A DNA stretch of 59,738 nucleotides from an uncultured Oscillospiraceae bacterium (lineage in GTDB: Bacteria > Bacillota > Clostridia > Oscillospirales > Ruminococcaceae): NCBI GenBank assembly GCA_934448295.1, contig CAKSEY010000018.1:1-59738 (forward strand), written 5' to 3'. Each line of letters opens with the position of its first letter. Position 1 is the first letter of the stretch. The translations under genes were made by a program, and so were the position numbers. Shown one piece after another: positions 17,352 to 26,378 of the stretch. A model generated the notes under the pieces. The model was not told where the DNA came from, did no database searches, and worked only from the letters and a program-made list of their open reading frames with translations.

Positions 17352-17375
17352 TAAACGGCTCTGCAAAGCCGTTTT
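17352..17375. terminator. second right-end hairpin
   Basis: AAACGGCT and AAGCCGTTT form an 8-9 bp stem around CTGCA. Short U-runs are weak on both sides. It lies just downstream of the holin gene and may back up the terminator at 17309-17342. Confidence 0.4.
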
Positions 17376-17478
17376 ATCATGATTTAAAGATCGAATTCCC
17401 GGAAGCAAAAGCATTTTTGTGTATAAACTATATTCTGTTTTTCAGTTTTGTGCACAGTTCACAAATCAGGCAAAAGAA

Positions 17479-17673
17479 CTATTCCGACTTGGAAACAGAA
17501 GCCTCAGCCTTGCCTGACTGCGTTCCGAAGTAGAAAATCATGATGATCTGGAACATATCCGTAAAGTTATCCACCGCGATTTTTCCGGTTACAGCGAGGA
17601 ATGAAAACACACCTGTAAGTACCAGCGTAACAATGGACTTTACGTTAATGAGCTTCGACAGTTTGTTAAGCAT
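17479..17673 (-). CDS. phage holin
   Basis: The product is 64 aa from the ATG at 17673 (GGAGG at correct spacing; overlaps the amidase stop). It has two hydrophobic helices (NVKSIVTLVLTGVFSFLAVTG and MFQIIMIFYFGTQSG) separated by a short polar turn, with a charged C-terminus. This layout and the NVKSIVTL start are typical of small holins in Clostridia phages. It would open the membrane to let the amidase reach the wall. It is the last gene of the late operon. Confidence 0.75.
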   Translation of the reverse strand: MLNKLSKLINVKSIVTLVLTGVFSFLAVTGKIAVDNFTDMFQIIMIFYFGTQSGKAEASVSKSE

Positions 17674-18289
17674 TAATATCCTCCTCCACAATAAAAGCGC
17701 CGAATCCTGCGGCTTTCACCCTATTCGCATAGAGCTCGGCATTCTTCCTGCTGCTGAACGCTCCCACCTGAACACGATACAGCTTTTCAGGCTTGACCGC
17801 AGGAGCGGTTATGTATTCGTGCAGCGCCGCCCAGCGGTTCTCGTCAACATAGAACCACGGGCAGTATTTTCCGGTCAGGTCATAGTGCCGCAGCACTTTT
17901 TCTGCCGGAATGCCGTATTTCTTCATGAGATACTGCACCAGCTCCCGCAAAGCCTCAATAGACGCTTCTTCGAACTCGCCGCCTGCTTTGGAATAGCACA
18001 CTTCAATATGGAGCGTTCCGTTATTTTTCCCGCTTGCGGCGTAAGCTATCTCGTTGTCCGGGATTATACGGATGATTTTGCCGTTCAGCCCGATTATGTA
18101 CTGGGTGCTTGTCCAGCTATTCAGCTTGTCAGGGAACATTCCCGCCGCAACATTCTTATAGAATAAGGCGAGCTTATCCGCGTCAGTCCCAGCCTGCCCG
18201 GTGTAATGGACGCAAATTCGCCCGGGTTCCGATCTGGTTCCCGGACGATTATACTTGTTTTTAGGAATGATTCTTTCAGTTATTTTCAT
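17666..18289 (-). CDS. N-acetylmuramoyl-L-alanine amidase endolysin with SPOR domain
   Basis: The 207-aa protein has an Amidase_2 domain (residues about 20-145), including the zinc-binding HYTG near residue 28, a central LHIEVCYS and LRHYDLTGKYCPWFY near the end. A C-terminal SPOR domain (YRVQVGAFSSRKNAELYANRV, about 155-205) follows and is expected to bind denuded glycan. It is the phage lysin that cleaves the stem peptide from muramic acid. The start at 18289 lacks a signal peptide, so export depends on the holin. Confidence 0.85.
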   Translation of the reverse strand: MKITERIIPKNKYNRPGTRSEPGRICVHYTGQAGTDADKLALFYKNVAAGMFPDKLNSWTSTQYIIGLNGKIIRIIPDNEIAYAASGKNNGTLHIEVCYSKAGGEFEEASIEALRELVQYLMKKYGIPAEKVLRHYDLTGKYCPWFYVDENRWAALHEYITAPAVKPEKLYRVQVGAFSSRKNAELYANRVKAAGFGAFIVEEDINA

Positions 18290-18303
18290 GATGTTTTTCC
18301 TCC

Positions 18304-18567
18304 TTATTCAGTTGCACCCCAGTCCTCTGCAAGCATATCCGTCTGGCTTGCGAGCCACGGCACAAACTTTCCGTCGGCGGTTTTCATGCCTATCCACGGG
18401 CTCAGATTTTCTTTAGGGATATCAAGCCCGATTTCGCTAATGATCCCCCACTTGCTTGATGGCACATACAGTAAATACATGCCCTTTCCGTTCCAGCCCG
18501 CGCGGGCTACTCTCTTACCCTGTTTCAGGGCTTCAATTGCCTGTCCGAAATTCATTGCGTTAGTCAT
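18304..18567 (-). CDS. DUF2829 protein
   Basis: The 87-aa protein carries the family signature MNFGQAIEALKQGKRVARAGWNGKGM, then SPWIGMKTADGKFVPW and a C-terminal QTDMLAEDW. DUF2829 is common near phage lysis and tail genes; its function is unknown. The first bases overlap the 3' end of the interrupted gene at 18560-18796. Confidence 0.8.
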   Translation of the reverse strand: MTNAMNFGQAIEALKQGKRVARAGWNGKGMYLLYVPSSKWGIISEIGLDIPKENLSPWIGMKTADGKFVPWLASQTDMLAEDWGATE

Positions 18568-18796
18568 GGTGCTGTTTTTCCTCCTGTTCCAGATCTTCGA
18601 TTCTGTGATTGATCACCTTTATCTGCTCCTCGACCACCGGCATGTGGCGGGCGAAGTTGTTGTGCTCAGCGACCTTGTTTTCAAGCTGCTGGATCCTGTA
18701 CGCGGTCAGCTTTCAGCTGACCAGTATTCCGCCCAGCGAACCGCCGAGCGTTCCTATCAGCGATATCACCGCCACAATTACACTGCTGTCCATCAT
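18560..18796 (-). pseudogene. phage membrane/coiled-coil protein interrupted by in-frame UGA
   Basis: From the ATG at 18796 (GGAGGGAGGTTC upstream) the frame reads a 27-residue hydrophobic peptide (MMDSSVIVAVISLIG, then GGSLGGILVS). It meets a TGA at 18713-18715 and continues open for 51 more codons (KLTAYRIQQLENKVAEHNNF and a coiled coil) to the TAA at 18560. Intact relatives in Clostridia phages run straight through. The TGA sits inside the perfect palindrome GGTCAGCTGAAAGCTGACC. Either the protein is truncated to its membrane helix, or the stop is read through. Its location between tail fibre and lysis genes suits a lysis accessory. Confidence 0.7.
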
Positions 18797-20151
18797 GAAC
18801 CTCCCTCCAATTCCGCGACCTTAGTCTCCAGCGCCGCAATCCTTGCTTCCAGCGCGGCGATTTTTGCTTCTGTGTATGCGCCCACGCTGGCTGCGTCTGT
18901 CGCATAATCGACCCTTATCTCGTTGTCGGTGTCAGTAGTCAATCCAAGACGATTGTCACCAAACTTGTTAAAAAGTATCCTTGCTTTAAGTTGACTGCCA
19001 TAATATTGTTCCGGCGATCCCCATGTACCGATGTACTTTGAGATGTCGGAGCTGTCAGCATTTCCTCCGGTGACATACAATCCTTCGCATGTGTCGGTCA
19101 GCGTTTTGCAGGCGGATATATAATCATCTCCGCTCAAAGCCACATATAACGCTGATGTTGAAACTAATGGATTTATCAGTGACGCCGGATTGTTCCAACA
19201 AGCATAATATGTTTCGCCGTTATGCGAGAACGAGCCGCATTTTTCACCTCCAACGGCATAAACACACTCGTTCCCATTCATGGTGTACCTTGTTCCCTCT
19301 ACCGTTTTGGAAACGAAAATCGGCGCGAACCAACCATCTGCTGTCGTTGTCCACCCGATATAGCTTGCGTCCGAGCTTTGCTTATGAACTACCCTCTCGC
19401 CATAAGTGATTACATCGGCCATTGCTGACGATACATACCCGTTTTTAACTCCCACGGAAGTTATCCGTGCGCCGTTCAATTTGGGTATTTCAAAGTTGTT
19501 GTAAATCGAGTTGTAAAGAAAAGGGAACACAAGCTCACCGTTCTTTTCAAAATATATACGGAAGGACTTGTTATCATACATATCCATTTCCATGGATAAG
19601 GAGCCGTCCGGGCTTTCAAGGCGGAAGTTACCACCCTCGGGATCTTCATATAGCCGTGCCTTATGATTGGTACTATCCACGCTGGCGGCATTTCCGCCGT
19701 CAGCGGACGTGATATACCCGCTGTCGTTCGTAAGATCACTAGTTTTAGTAGGTATATCCGACTTGTCCGCCTTGCCGTCCCAGGCAGCCTTTTCCTCTGC
19801 GGTGACATGTATCGCCGTATTCCCCGCGTGAGCCTCAATAGCGGCTCTTGCGACCTCGTCAGCGCCGGAGCCGCCGGACTGCGCTGACGTCTTAAAAGGG
19901 CACGACGTGTAGTCTGAGCCTACAAGCAGCACTGAGCCGGTTCCGAGCAGGTACACAGTCCCGCTGGCTCCGTAAATCGCCGCAGCCTGTCCTGCCGGAA
20001 TGCTCACCACCCCGTCAGCCCCCGCCGAAATTCCCGCCGAAGCCGAAGCGTACACCGCCGCCGTTCCGTCGTTCCGGAGCCACGCGTTCGCGCCGCCGGA
20101 ATATTCTACCTTGATTTCCTCGCCTGTGAGGGAAATTGTTTTGCTTGTCAT
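18793..20151 (-). CDS. tail fibre / receptor-binding protein
   Basis: The 452-aa protein has an N-terminal beta-rich attachment region (about 1-90) and a repetitive shaft signature (TAIHVTAEEKAAWDGKADKSD and PTKTSDLTNDSGYIT). A globular region of about 240 residues follows, and the C-terminus is a heptad coiled coil (KIAALEARIAALETKVAELE). The shaft signature is common in Firmicutes tail fibres. The central part (about 19000-19700) is more AT-rich than the flanks, which suggests a swapped receptor-binding module. The stop overlaps the start of the next gene. Confidence 0.75.
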   Translation of the reverse strand: MTSKTISLTGEEIKVEYSGGANAWLRNDGTAAVYASASAGISAGADGVVSIPAGQAAAIYGASGTVYLLGTGSVLLVGSDYTSCPFKTSAQSGGSGADEVARAAIEAHAGNTAIHVTAEEKAAWDGKADKSDIPTKTSDLTNDSGYITSADGGNAASVDSTNHKARLYEDPEGGNFRLESPDGSLSMEMDMYDNKSFRIYFEKNGELVFPFLYNSIYNNFEIPKLNGARITSVGVKNGYVSSAMADVITYGERVVHKQSSDASYIGWTTTADGWFAPIFVSKTVEGTRYTMNGNECVYAVGGEKCGSFSHNGETYYACWNNPASLINPLVSTSALYVALSGDDYISACKTLTDTCEGLYVTGGNADSSDISKYIGTWGSPEQYYGSQLKARILFNKFGDNRLGLTTDTDNEIRVDYATDAASVGAYTEAKIAALEARIAALETKVAELEGGS

Positions 20152-21650
20152 ACTTTTCCTCCTATCTTCAAGTTGTTGTAATACAGCCCGTCCGCTTTCG
20201 CTTCAAGCAGGCAGTTGTTCGCGTAAATCTTCCAGCCCTCCGAGGTTTTCAGAATATTGAGAGGGCTGTTCCCGCCGTCCACCTGAATTCCGTCCGGGTC
20301 AATGCCGACCATAGCGCCGCCGTCAACGAAAAGCTGTGAGTTGTTCCCCCGCAGTAAAATATCACCCTGAGAACCGCCCGGATTCGCAAGCCACAGCCCG
20401 TTGTTCATGTTATAAACCGCGACTGTATTCCTGTCGCAGGGCATTTCTATCTGCGCAGGTCCTGTGTTGCCGAGCTTGAAACCTCCGTTCAGCGGTATCA
20501 GGAAAGCCCACGGAGCGCCATTCTTGTACAGCCACAAACCGCTGTCGTTCGCAACGGCGGCGTGGCTTGCCTTGTCGGGGGATATCAGCTTTTCGGCGGT
20601 ACCGCCATTTTTAGCCTCCTGCTTGCTCTGCTGTATCTGGCTGAACGATGTCGGCGTGAAGCTGTTGGAACTCCCGGCGCTGTCGAATCCGCCGCAGGTG
20701 ACGGTCATGGAAAGATTTCCGCTTATTTCGATTTTGGAGACATTTCCGTAAACCGTGACCTGCTCCTCCTCGTCATACACCTTGATCCTGTCGCCGATTT
20801 TAAGCTCAAAGTCAGGCTCGGCAAGCGTGAACGACATCGGCGTAAGCGTGAATCCGCTGTAATATTCGTATATTTTCGTGAGATACAGCTCGAAATTCTC
20901 GTCAGAAAGCCCGTAGCTTATGTACTGGTTATTCAGCACCAGCGTGTAGCCGTCGTCCGTGCCCATTTCGTAGGTCTTGTTTTTCTGAGACGTCTTGACC
21001 TTTGAGAACGTCACGGTCTCGTCGCTGTAATCGAGCTCCATCAGCTCACCCGAGGAATATTCCCGGCTGACCGTCTTTGAAAACTTATCAACCTGGAGTT
21101 TGTTGTCGGCGTTGATATGAGCATATCCGCCGTTCCACTCCGCCATTCCCGCCACCAGGTTGCGGCAGGAATTAGCGTAGATGTAGTCCGTATAATCAGC
21201 GGTAATAACGCCGTTGTTCCAGACGCCGTTCAGCACCACGTTGTCAAAGGAGATATCCGAAGCAAGCCCGGCTTCAAAAACGCACTGCGCGTATACCGCC
21301 CAGAACGTCTGCGGGAATGTGTAGTCGGTCGGGAATTCAGTATCGAGCTTCACCATGTCGTCGTAGGCGGTGAGCTCTATCACACCGTTCCGGCGCTTCG
21401 GGAGCTCCGTGCTGTACAAGCCGTAAAATTCCCCGTTCAGCTCGAGCCTTGCCCGGCAGTTCGCGAACGTCCCCCGGCTGAACCGCCTGTCGTTGTTGTC
21501 TATGGTAATCTGGAATTTCCGGGCGCTGCTCCCGCCGAGCTCAAAGGTATCGCCGGAGAAGCAGGAATCGTCATAATCAAAGCTGAACAGGTCGGTTTCA
21601 GTGAGAATTATATCGTCCCTGCCAGCCTTTGAAAAGGTAATTGAAATCAC
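20148..21650 (-). CDS. baseplate/tail-tip protein
   Basis: The 500-aa protein begins with a strand-rich domain (ISITFSKAGRDDIILTETDL) and contains a region of the type found in phage hub proteins, which bind the tail tip and carry the fibre (IGDRIKVYDEEEQVTVYGNVSKIEI). The C-terminal 150 residues, rich in Gly/Asn/Asp, look like a fibre-attachment domain. It follows the DUF6711-like gene and overlaps the fibre gene by four bases. Confidence 0.65.
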   Translation of the reverse strand: MISITFSKAGRDDIILTETDLFSFDYDDSCFSGDTFELGGSSARKFQITIDNNDRRFSRGTFANCRARLELNGEFYGLYSTELPKRRNGVIELTAYDDMVKLDTEFPTDYTFPQTFWAVYAQCVFEAGLASDISFDNVVLNGVWNNGVITADYTDYIYANSCRNLVAGMAEWNGGYAHINADNKLQVDKFSKTVSREYSSGELMELDYSDETVTFSKVKTSQKNKTYEMGTDDGYTLVLNNQYISYGLSDENFELYLTKIYEYYSGFTLTPMSFTLAEPDFELKIGDRIKVYDEEEQVTVYGNVSKIEISGNLSMTVTCGGFDSAGSSNSFTPTSFSQIQQSKQEAKNGGTAEKLISPDKASHAAVANDSGLWLYKNGAPWAFLIPLNGGFKLGNTGPAQIEMPCDRNTVAVYNMNNGLWLANPGGSQGDILLRGNNSQLFVDGGAMVGIDPDGIQVDGGNSPLNILKTSEGWKIYANNCLLEAKADGLYYNNLKIGGKV

Positions 21651-21663
21651 GTTTAAGCCCCCT

Positions 21664-22026
21664 TTAACGCTCCCGGAACTGCACAGTCACGCTGAAAGTT
21701 CCGTTCAGCCTTCCGCCGTCGAGCACCGCTTCGGACATATCGTCGGTGAAGCTCTCAACGTGCATGATGCGCGTAACGAACCGCCCGGCAGCGGGGCTGT
21801 AATACGTCAGATTTCCGTAGGTGCTGCTGTTGATTTTTCCGATCGTCGCGCTTTCCGCCGCTGAAAGCCCCTCCCACTTGGCAAGCACATCTTCCTTTCG
21901 CGCGATTATTTTCTTGGAATAGGTCCCGCCGAGGGTCTGCCCACTGTTCGTGCCCTCGACGATACGGTTTTCGTACTGTATCGGCGGGGACGGAACCGGC
22001 AGCGGTTCGCCGTTCCACCAAAGCAT
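21664..22026 (-). CDS. DUF6711-like small tail protein
   Basis: The 120-aa protein starts MLWWNGEPLPVPSP and contains a conserved core (TYSKKIIARKEDVLAKWEGLSAAE, given in part). It lies between the tape measure and the baseplate protein, where siphophages carry the distal tail component. Assignment to DUF6711 is from memory of the family and is moderately sure. Confidence 0.55.
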   Translation of the reverse strand: MLWWNGEPLPVPSPPIQYENRIVEGTNSGQTLGGTYSKKIIARKEDVLAKWEGLSAAESATIGKINSSTYGNLTYYSPAAGRFVTRIMHVESFTDDMSEAVLDGGRLNGTFSVTVQFRER

Positions 22027-22038
22027 ATTATCATCTCC

Positions 22039-25000
22039 TTATGTGAGCAGGACGTTCTTTCCGTTCTGGATCATGCAGCCGTTGATCGCGTCCACCGTTA
22101 TCTCCTCCAGCTTTTTCGTGCCGATATACACCGGGATCTTGAATATCTGCGATATCGTTTTAGTAACTCCAACGAGCGAGGAAACTGCCGGGGCTATCAT
22201 GCCCTGGGCGGCTGTCGGGGCGGTGGAAAGAGTTCCGCCGCTCACCGTCGGCATGATCTCCCCGATGGTAAGGTCTTTCGTGCCGAGGGCTTCGTTCCAG
22301 CCCCTGACGAACTCCGCAGCGACATCTGCGCCCACGCTGTACATATCCGTGCCCAGCCCTTCGAGTTCCTGCCGGAGCTTGTCAACGAAATTCTCCTTCA
22401 GGTCGTTCACCTGATCCTGATAGTATTTCGCGGAAATTTCTTCGGCGGTTTTGTGGAGCTTATCAAGGCTGTCGAAGTAGCTTTTCCACTCCCGGTCGGA
22501 CATTTTCAGCAGCTTCGCGCCGAATTCCATGCCCTCCCCGATGTCCATTCCAAGGATCGAATCAAGCGTGCTTTCGTCAGCGCCGCGCGCCTTGAGGGCG
22601 TCCAGCATATCGCCGTATTCCTCAAGGACGCGGATATTGTCCTCGATACTGTCGGCGCCCATTTTGTAGGTCTCCTCATCATGCTCGGCGGTGGTTATCG
22701 TGAATTTACCCGCGACCGCCACGGTCTCCGGCACTGTTTCAGTGATCTTCTCAAAGGTCTTGTTGAAATCCGCGAGCTTGGACGTCATGCTGTCCCGGGC
22801 GGAAACTATCCTGCTCAGCGCGTTCAGCGTGGAATTGCTGGCGTCGTTCAGGAGCTGTTCCAGCGCGTTCTTGTTCTCCTGGAGTATCCTCTGGTTGTAT
22901 TCGTAGGCTTCAAGGTAGGCGCTGCGCCATTCTGCGGAATTCTTGTCAAGGTACTTGTCCCTGATTTTCGCCAGCTTGGCATAATACTTTTCCTCAGTTA
23001 TCTGACCGGTTTTAAGCTGAAATTCCAGCTCGGATTTTTTCTTGGCATATGCGGCTTTGCGGGCGGCAGCGGCTTCGTCTGACTGTTTCTGCTCAGCGTT
23101 CGCGGATTCCTGCTCCACTCTCTTCTTGTAGTTGTATTCTTCAATGTAGGCGCTACGCCATTCCTCGGAATCTTTATCAAGGTACTTGTCCCGGATTTTT
23201 GCAAGCCTGGCATAGTATTTTTCTTCGGAAATCTGGTCGGTTTTCAGCAGGAAGTCAAGCTCAGCCCTCTTTTTGGTGTATGCGTTTTTCCGGGCTGCGG
23301 CAGCGTCCTCTGTCTTTTTCTGCTCAGCCTCCGCGGATTCCTTTTCCACCCTCTTCTTGTAGTTGTATTCCTCGAGGTAGGCGCTGCGCCATTCCTCGGA
23401 ATCCTTATCGAGATACTTGTCGCGGATTTTTGCAAGCCTGGAATAATATTCATCCTCCGTTATCTGGTCGGTTTTAAGCTGGAATTCCAGATCGGATTTT
23501 TTCTTGGCGTATGTGGCTTTGCGGGCGGCGATGGCGTCCGCGTCAGCTTTTTTCTGCGCAGCGAGCCGCTCGTCGTAGGCTTTTTTCTCGGTTTCAGAAA
23601 GCTGGTCGTAGTACTTCTTGATTTCAACGTTGACGGCGCGCCATTCCTCGCTGTCCGGTTCAAGGTACTTGTCTCGCAGCAGGGCAAGCTGAGTGTAGTA
23701 TTCATCGACTTCTATAACTCCCATGTCATAGCTGTACTTAGCGTCCGCCCGGAGCTTTTTGTACATCTCGGCATTGTCAGCCTGTTCCTGCTTGAGTTTT
23801 TCTTTTTTGTCCTTGTATGCAGCGTTGCGGGCTTCAGCTTTGCTCTTTTCCTCGGCGGCTATTGATTCACCCCAGTGGTAATCAGAAAGATCTCCCTCCC
23901 CAGAATTATAAGCATTATATTTCTCAGTGATTTCAGCAAATCTAGTCGCTGCCGTTCCCGCCTGAGACATAGCTTCGGCAAGAACTGATACGGCTTCACT
24001 TACTCCGGACGCTTTTCCTTCTTCTGAAAATCTTCCGTTTATGTATTCTTCACACATTTCCTGATTTTCGTTTAGCACTTCCTGAAGAATTTTTTCAACG
24101 GTCTCATATGAAGTTCCGGCTTTAAATTCGCCCTTTATTGAGTCAAAAGAACTACCATATTTTTGGGCGATAGACGATAACGACTTGGACAAGGTGGTCA
24201 ATACTACCTCATTGGTTCCAAGAGTAAAATTGTCTATTTTAAATGCTTTTTTCTGAGCATCGACCTCAGCATAATATGCTGCATTAACGGCTAATCTAGC
24301 TGTTTCAGTTTTTTGATTCGCTATATTCTCCAAAATGCTCAGTTGATTTTCGTATTTTCCGTTAACCAAATCCAGCTTTTCAGCTTCCACATCATATGTT
24401 TCAATCAACGTATCCTGAATGCTTTTAAGTCTGTTTTTGGCTTCTTCTGTATTGTCGGAGGCGGTTTTTATATTCTTGTATTCTTCGACCAGCTTACGAA
24501 CATTCTGAGCAGCGTCAACAGCTCCCTGTGCGGTTTGGTTAAGCTCCTCGGCGCTAGCATTGAGTTCTTCTGTGCTTTCAGAAGCATTTGCTGACGCTAA
24601 AGCAATACCCGTTATTGCAGTTGCAAGAATACCAATTACAGCGGCTATTGCTCCTGCGGGATTCATGCTCATTGCCGTATTCAAAGCAATTGTCTTAGCG
24701 GTAGCAATATCCAGCTTGCCGCTAAGTACACCGTAGATTATCTCCTGCGCTGTAAGCTCGCCGCTTAGCGCCGCTGTCTTAATAGCCGCCGCTCCCTGAG
24801 CATTTCCAAGAAGAGTGACCTGCAAAGCGGCAGTCTGCCAGCTTGCTATTACTTTCGTCAGCTCGTTAGCCGCCTTGAACGCAATAACCGAAGCAGTCAC
24901 TCCTGTGACCGCAGAAGCTATAAGGTTTATGTTTTTCAAAAGGAACGACAGAGTACCGGAAACAAAGCTGCCTATACCGGCTGCTATCTCCTTAAGGTCG

Positions 25001-26220
25001 CCCTTTTGCGCTATCTCTGCGACAGAATCCGCAGCCTCGTCAAGGACGGGAATCAATTCTTCGCCGATGGGCTCGATAAGCAGGTCTATCTGCCGCTTGA
25101 CATTATCCAGCGAGTTGGAGAGACTGCTGTAATTTACATCCTTGATACCGTCCATTGCACCGGCGCAGTCGTATGCGCTGTCGGAGATGTCACCGAGCGC
25201 CAGCACCGCCTGTGCTCCCATGTCCTCCCACATGGTACCCATGAGATTGATTCCGGCTGTGTTCTGGGCGACAGGGTCGGTCATGGCGGCAAGCGCTGTT
25301 ATGACCTCCTGAAAAGCCACTCTTGCGGAAACGCCTCCCGCGGCAAACCGCTCCGCCATGCTGTTGGCTTCAAATCCGAGAGCTTCAAAGCCCTGCTTGC
25401 TGGTGTCCGAGCCGTCAATAACGCGTATCGCAAGCTCCTTCACGGAATCGCCGATTTTGTCGAGATTCCACGCACCGTTTTCTGCGCCGTTGGAGAAAAT
25501 CGTAAACATATCGCTTGCGGAAAGCCCCATTTTCTTGAACTGCACGGAATATTCCGAGATATTGTCCAGCAGTTCGCCGGAGTAATCCAGACCGTTCTGA
25601 GCGCCCCGGGCGATGTAATCATAGGCTTCCGAAGCGGAAATACCGAAGTTCTCCATCATTGCCTTTACCGCGCGGGAACTCTCGGCTATGTCGTAGTCAA
25701 ACACATCCTTAAGAGCGTAGGCGCTTTCGGTCACCTCGACAAGCTCCCTGTCGTCCAGTTCGCCGAGGTTCTGTTTGATTTTCGCTATGCTGTCCGCGAT
25801 GTCCTCAAAGCCCTCGCCGAAATTATCGCCATAGATCTGCTCGACGGCAGACCGCAGCTTCTCTATTTCCTCGGCGCTGGCATTTGTGGCAGCGGCGATT
25901 TTATTTACCGAGCCGTCCAGACCGTCTGCTATCTCGATGGTTCGGGAAGCGGATTCCTTTAGAACCTCGCCCAGCTTCTGAATTCCCTGCGTAACAGCCT
26001 CTGAAACGAGATTCGCCTTGATGATATCGCCGGTTTTGAGCGCGGCGTCGCCAGTGTCGGAAATGCCGTCTTTCAGCCCGCCGACCGCACCGGTCATGTT
26101 GTCCGCCGGAGAAGTATCCAGCGCGTCATGTATGGTATCGCCGAGCTGTTCTGTTGAGCGCTGAGCCTCAGAGGTATCGTTGCGCGTGACGATACGCACA
26201 TATCCGTCTGCCTGCGACAT
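22039..26220 (-). CDS. tail tape measure protein
   Basis: The product is 1393 aa from the ATG at 26220 (AAAGGGGG upstream; a longer ORF from 26289 lacks a ribosome site). It has an N-terminal tape-measure region with SGTLSFLLKNINLIASAVTG-type hydrophobic segments and alanine-rich helices in the middle. Four tandem copies of a 76-residue unit (KIRDKYLDKDSEEWRSAY core) follow in the last third, and then a short C-terminal domain. At about 0.15 nm per residue the length predicts a tail of roughly 200 nm. It follows the chaperone genes in normal order. Confidence 0.9.
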   Translation of the reverse strand: MSQADGYVRIVTRNDTSEAQRSTEQLGDTIHDALDTSPADNMTGAVGGLKDGISDTGDAALKTGDIIKANLVSEAVTQGIQKLGEVLKESASRTIEIADGLDGSVNKIAAATNASAEEIEKLRSAVEQIYGDNFGEGFEDIADSIAKIKQNLGELDDRELVEVTESAYALKDVFDYDIAESSRAVKAMMENFGISASEAYDYIARGAQNGLDYSGELLDNISEYSVQFKKMGLSASDMFTIFSNGAENGAWNLDKIGDSVKELAIRVIDGSDTSKQGFEALGFEANSMAERFAAGGVSARVAFQEVITALAAMTDPVAQNTAGINLMGTMWEDMGAQAVLALGDISDSAYDCAGAMDGIKDVNYSSLSNSLDNVKRQIDLLIEPIGEELIPVLDEAADSVAEIAQKGDLKEIAAGIGSFVSGTLSFLLKNINLIASAVTGVTASVIAFKAANELTKVIASWQTAALQVTLLGNAQGAAAIKTAALSGELTAQEIIYGVLSGKLDIATAKTIALNTAMSMNPAGAIAAVIGILATAITGIALASANASESTEELNASAEELNQTAQGAVDAAQNVRKLVEEYKNIKTASDNTEEAKNRLKSIQDTLIETYDVEAEKLDLVNGKYENQLSILENIANQKTETARLAVNAAYYAEVDAQKKAFKIDNFTLGTNEVVLTTLSKSLSSIAQKYGSSFDSIKGEFKAGTSYETVEKILQEVLNENQEMCEEYINGRFSEEGKASGVSEAVSVLAEAMSQAGTAATRFAEITEKYNAYNSGEGDLSDYHWGESIAAEEKSKAEARNAAYKDKKEKLKQEQADNAEMYKKLRADAKYSYDMGVIEVDEYYTQLALLRDKYLEPDSEEWRAVNVEIKKYYDQLSETEKKAYDERLAAQKKADADAIAARKATYAKKKSDLEFQLKTDQITEDEYYSRLAKIRDKYLDKDSEEWRSAYLEEYNYKKRVEKESAEAEQKKTEDAAAARKNAYTKKRAELDFLLKTDQISEEKYYARLAKIRDKYLDKDSEEWRSAYIEEYNYKKRVEQESANAEQKQSDEAAAARKAAYAKKKSELEFQLKTGQITEEKYYAKLAKIRDKYLDKNSAEWRSAYLEAYEYNQRILQENKNALEQLLNDASNSTLNALSRIVSARDSMTSKLADFNKTFEKITETVPETVAVAGKFTITTAEHDEETYKMGADSIEDNIRVLEEYGDMLDALKARGADESTLDSILGMDIGEGMEFGAKLLKMSDREWKSYFDSLDKLHKTAEEISAKYYQDQVNDLKENFVDKLRQELEGLGTDMYSVGADVAAEFVRGWNEALGTKDLTIGEIMPTVSGGTLSTAPTAAQGMIAPAVSSLVGVTKTISQIFKIPVYIGTKKLEEITVDAINGCMIQNGKNVLLT
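22890..23745 (-). repeat. tandem 228-bp coding repeats in the tape measure gene
   Basis: About three and a half copies of a 228-bp (76-residue) unit lie in frame. The strongest core is KIRDKYLDKDSEEWRSAY with a preceding LEFQLKTDQITEEKYY. Copies differ by only a few residues, which implies recent duplication. Changes in copy number would change tail length in steps. Confidence 0.8.
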
Positions 26221-26221
26221 T

Positions 26222-26377
26222 TTAGGTTGCCCCCTTTCTCCCCGGTTTGGACAACAGAACAGCAGCAAGCTGCTGACTGTTGTAGCCAAACTGCATCATT
26301 TTTTCTTTGCTGTCCCGGAGTGGGACAGCAATTTTGCCTGCGGCAAAACCGCAAAAATGACGCTGGTAAATCGTCAT
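26222..26377 (-). CDS. small phage tail gene upstream of the tape measure
   Basis: A 51-aa ORF (MTIYQRHFCGF to SKPGRKGAT) fills the gap between the Gp15-like gene and the tape measure. It has GGAAGGG upstream and ends four bases before the tape measure ATG. In many siphophages a small protein or a frameshifted chaperone extension lies here. The reading frame has no stop and a sensible composition. Confidence 0.6.
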   Translation of the reverse strand: MTIYQRHFCGFAAGKIAVPLRDSKEKMMQFGYNSQQLAAVLLSKPGRKGAT

Positions 26378-26378
26378 A

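Noticed and set aside
22890..23745. Regular repeats, possible CRISPR array
   Set aside because: The repeats are 228 bp, in frame and coding; no short repeat-spacer pattern is present anywhere in the window.
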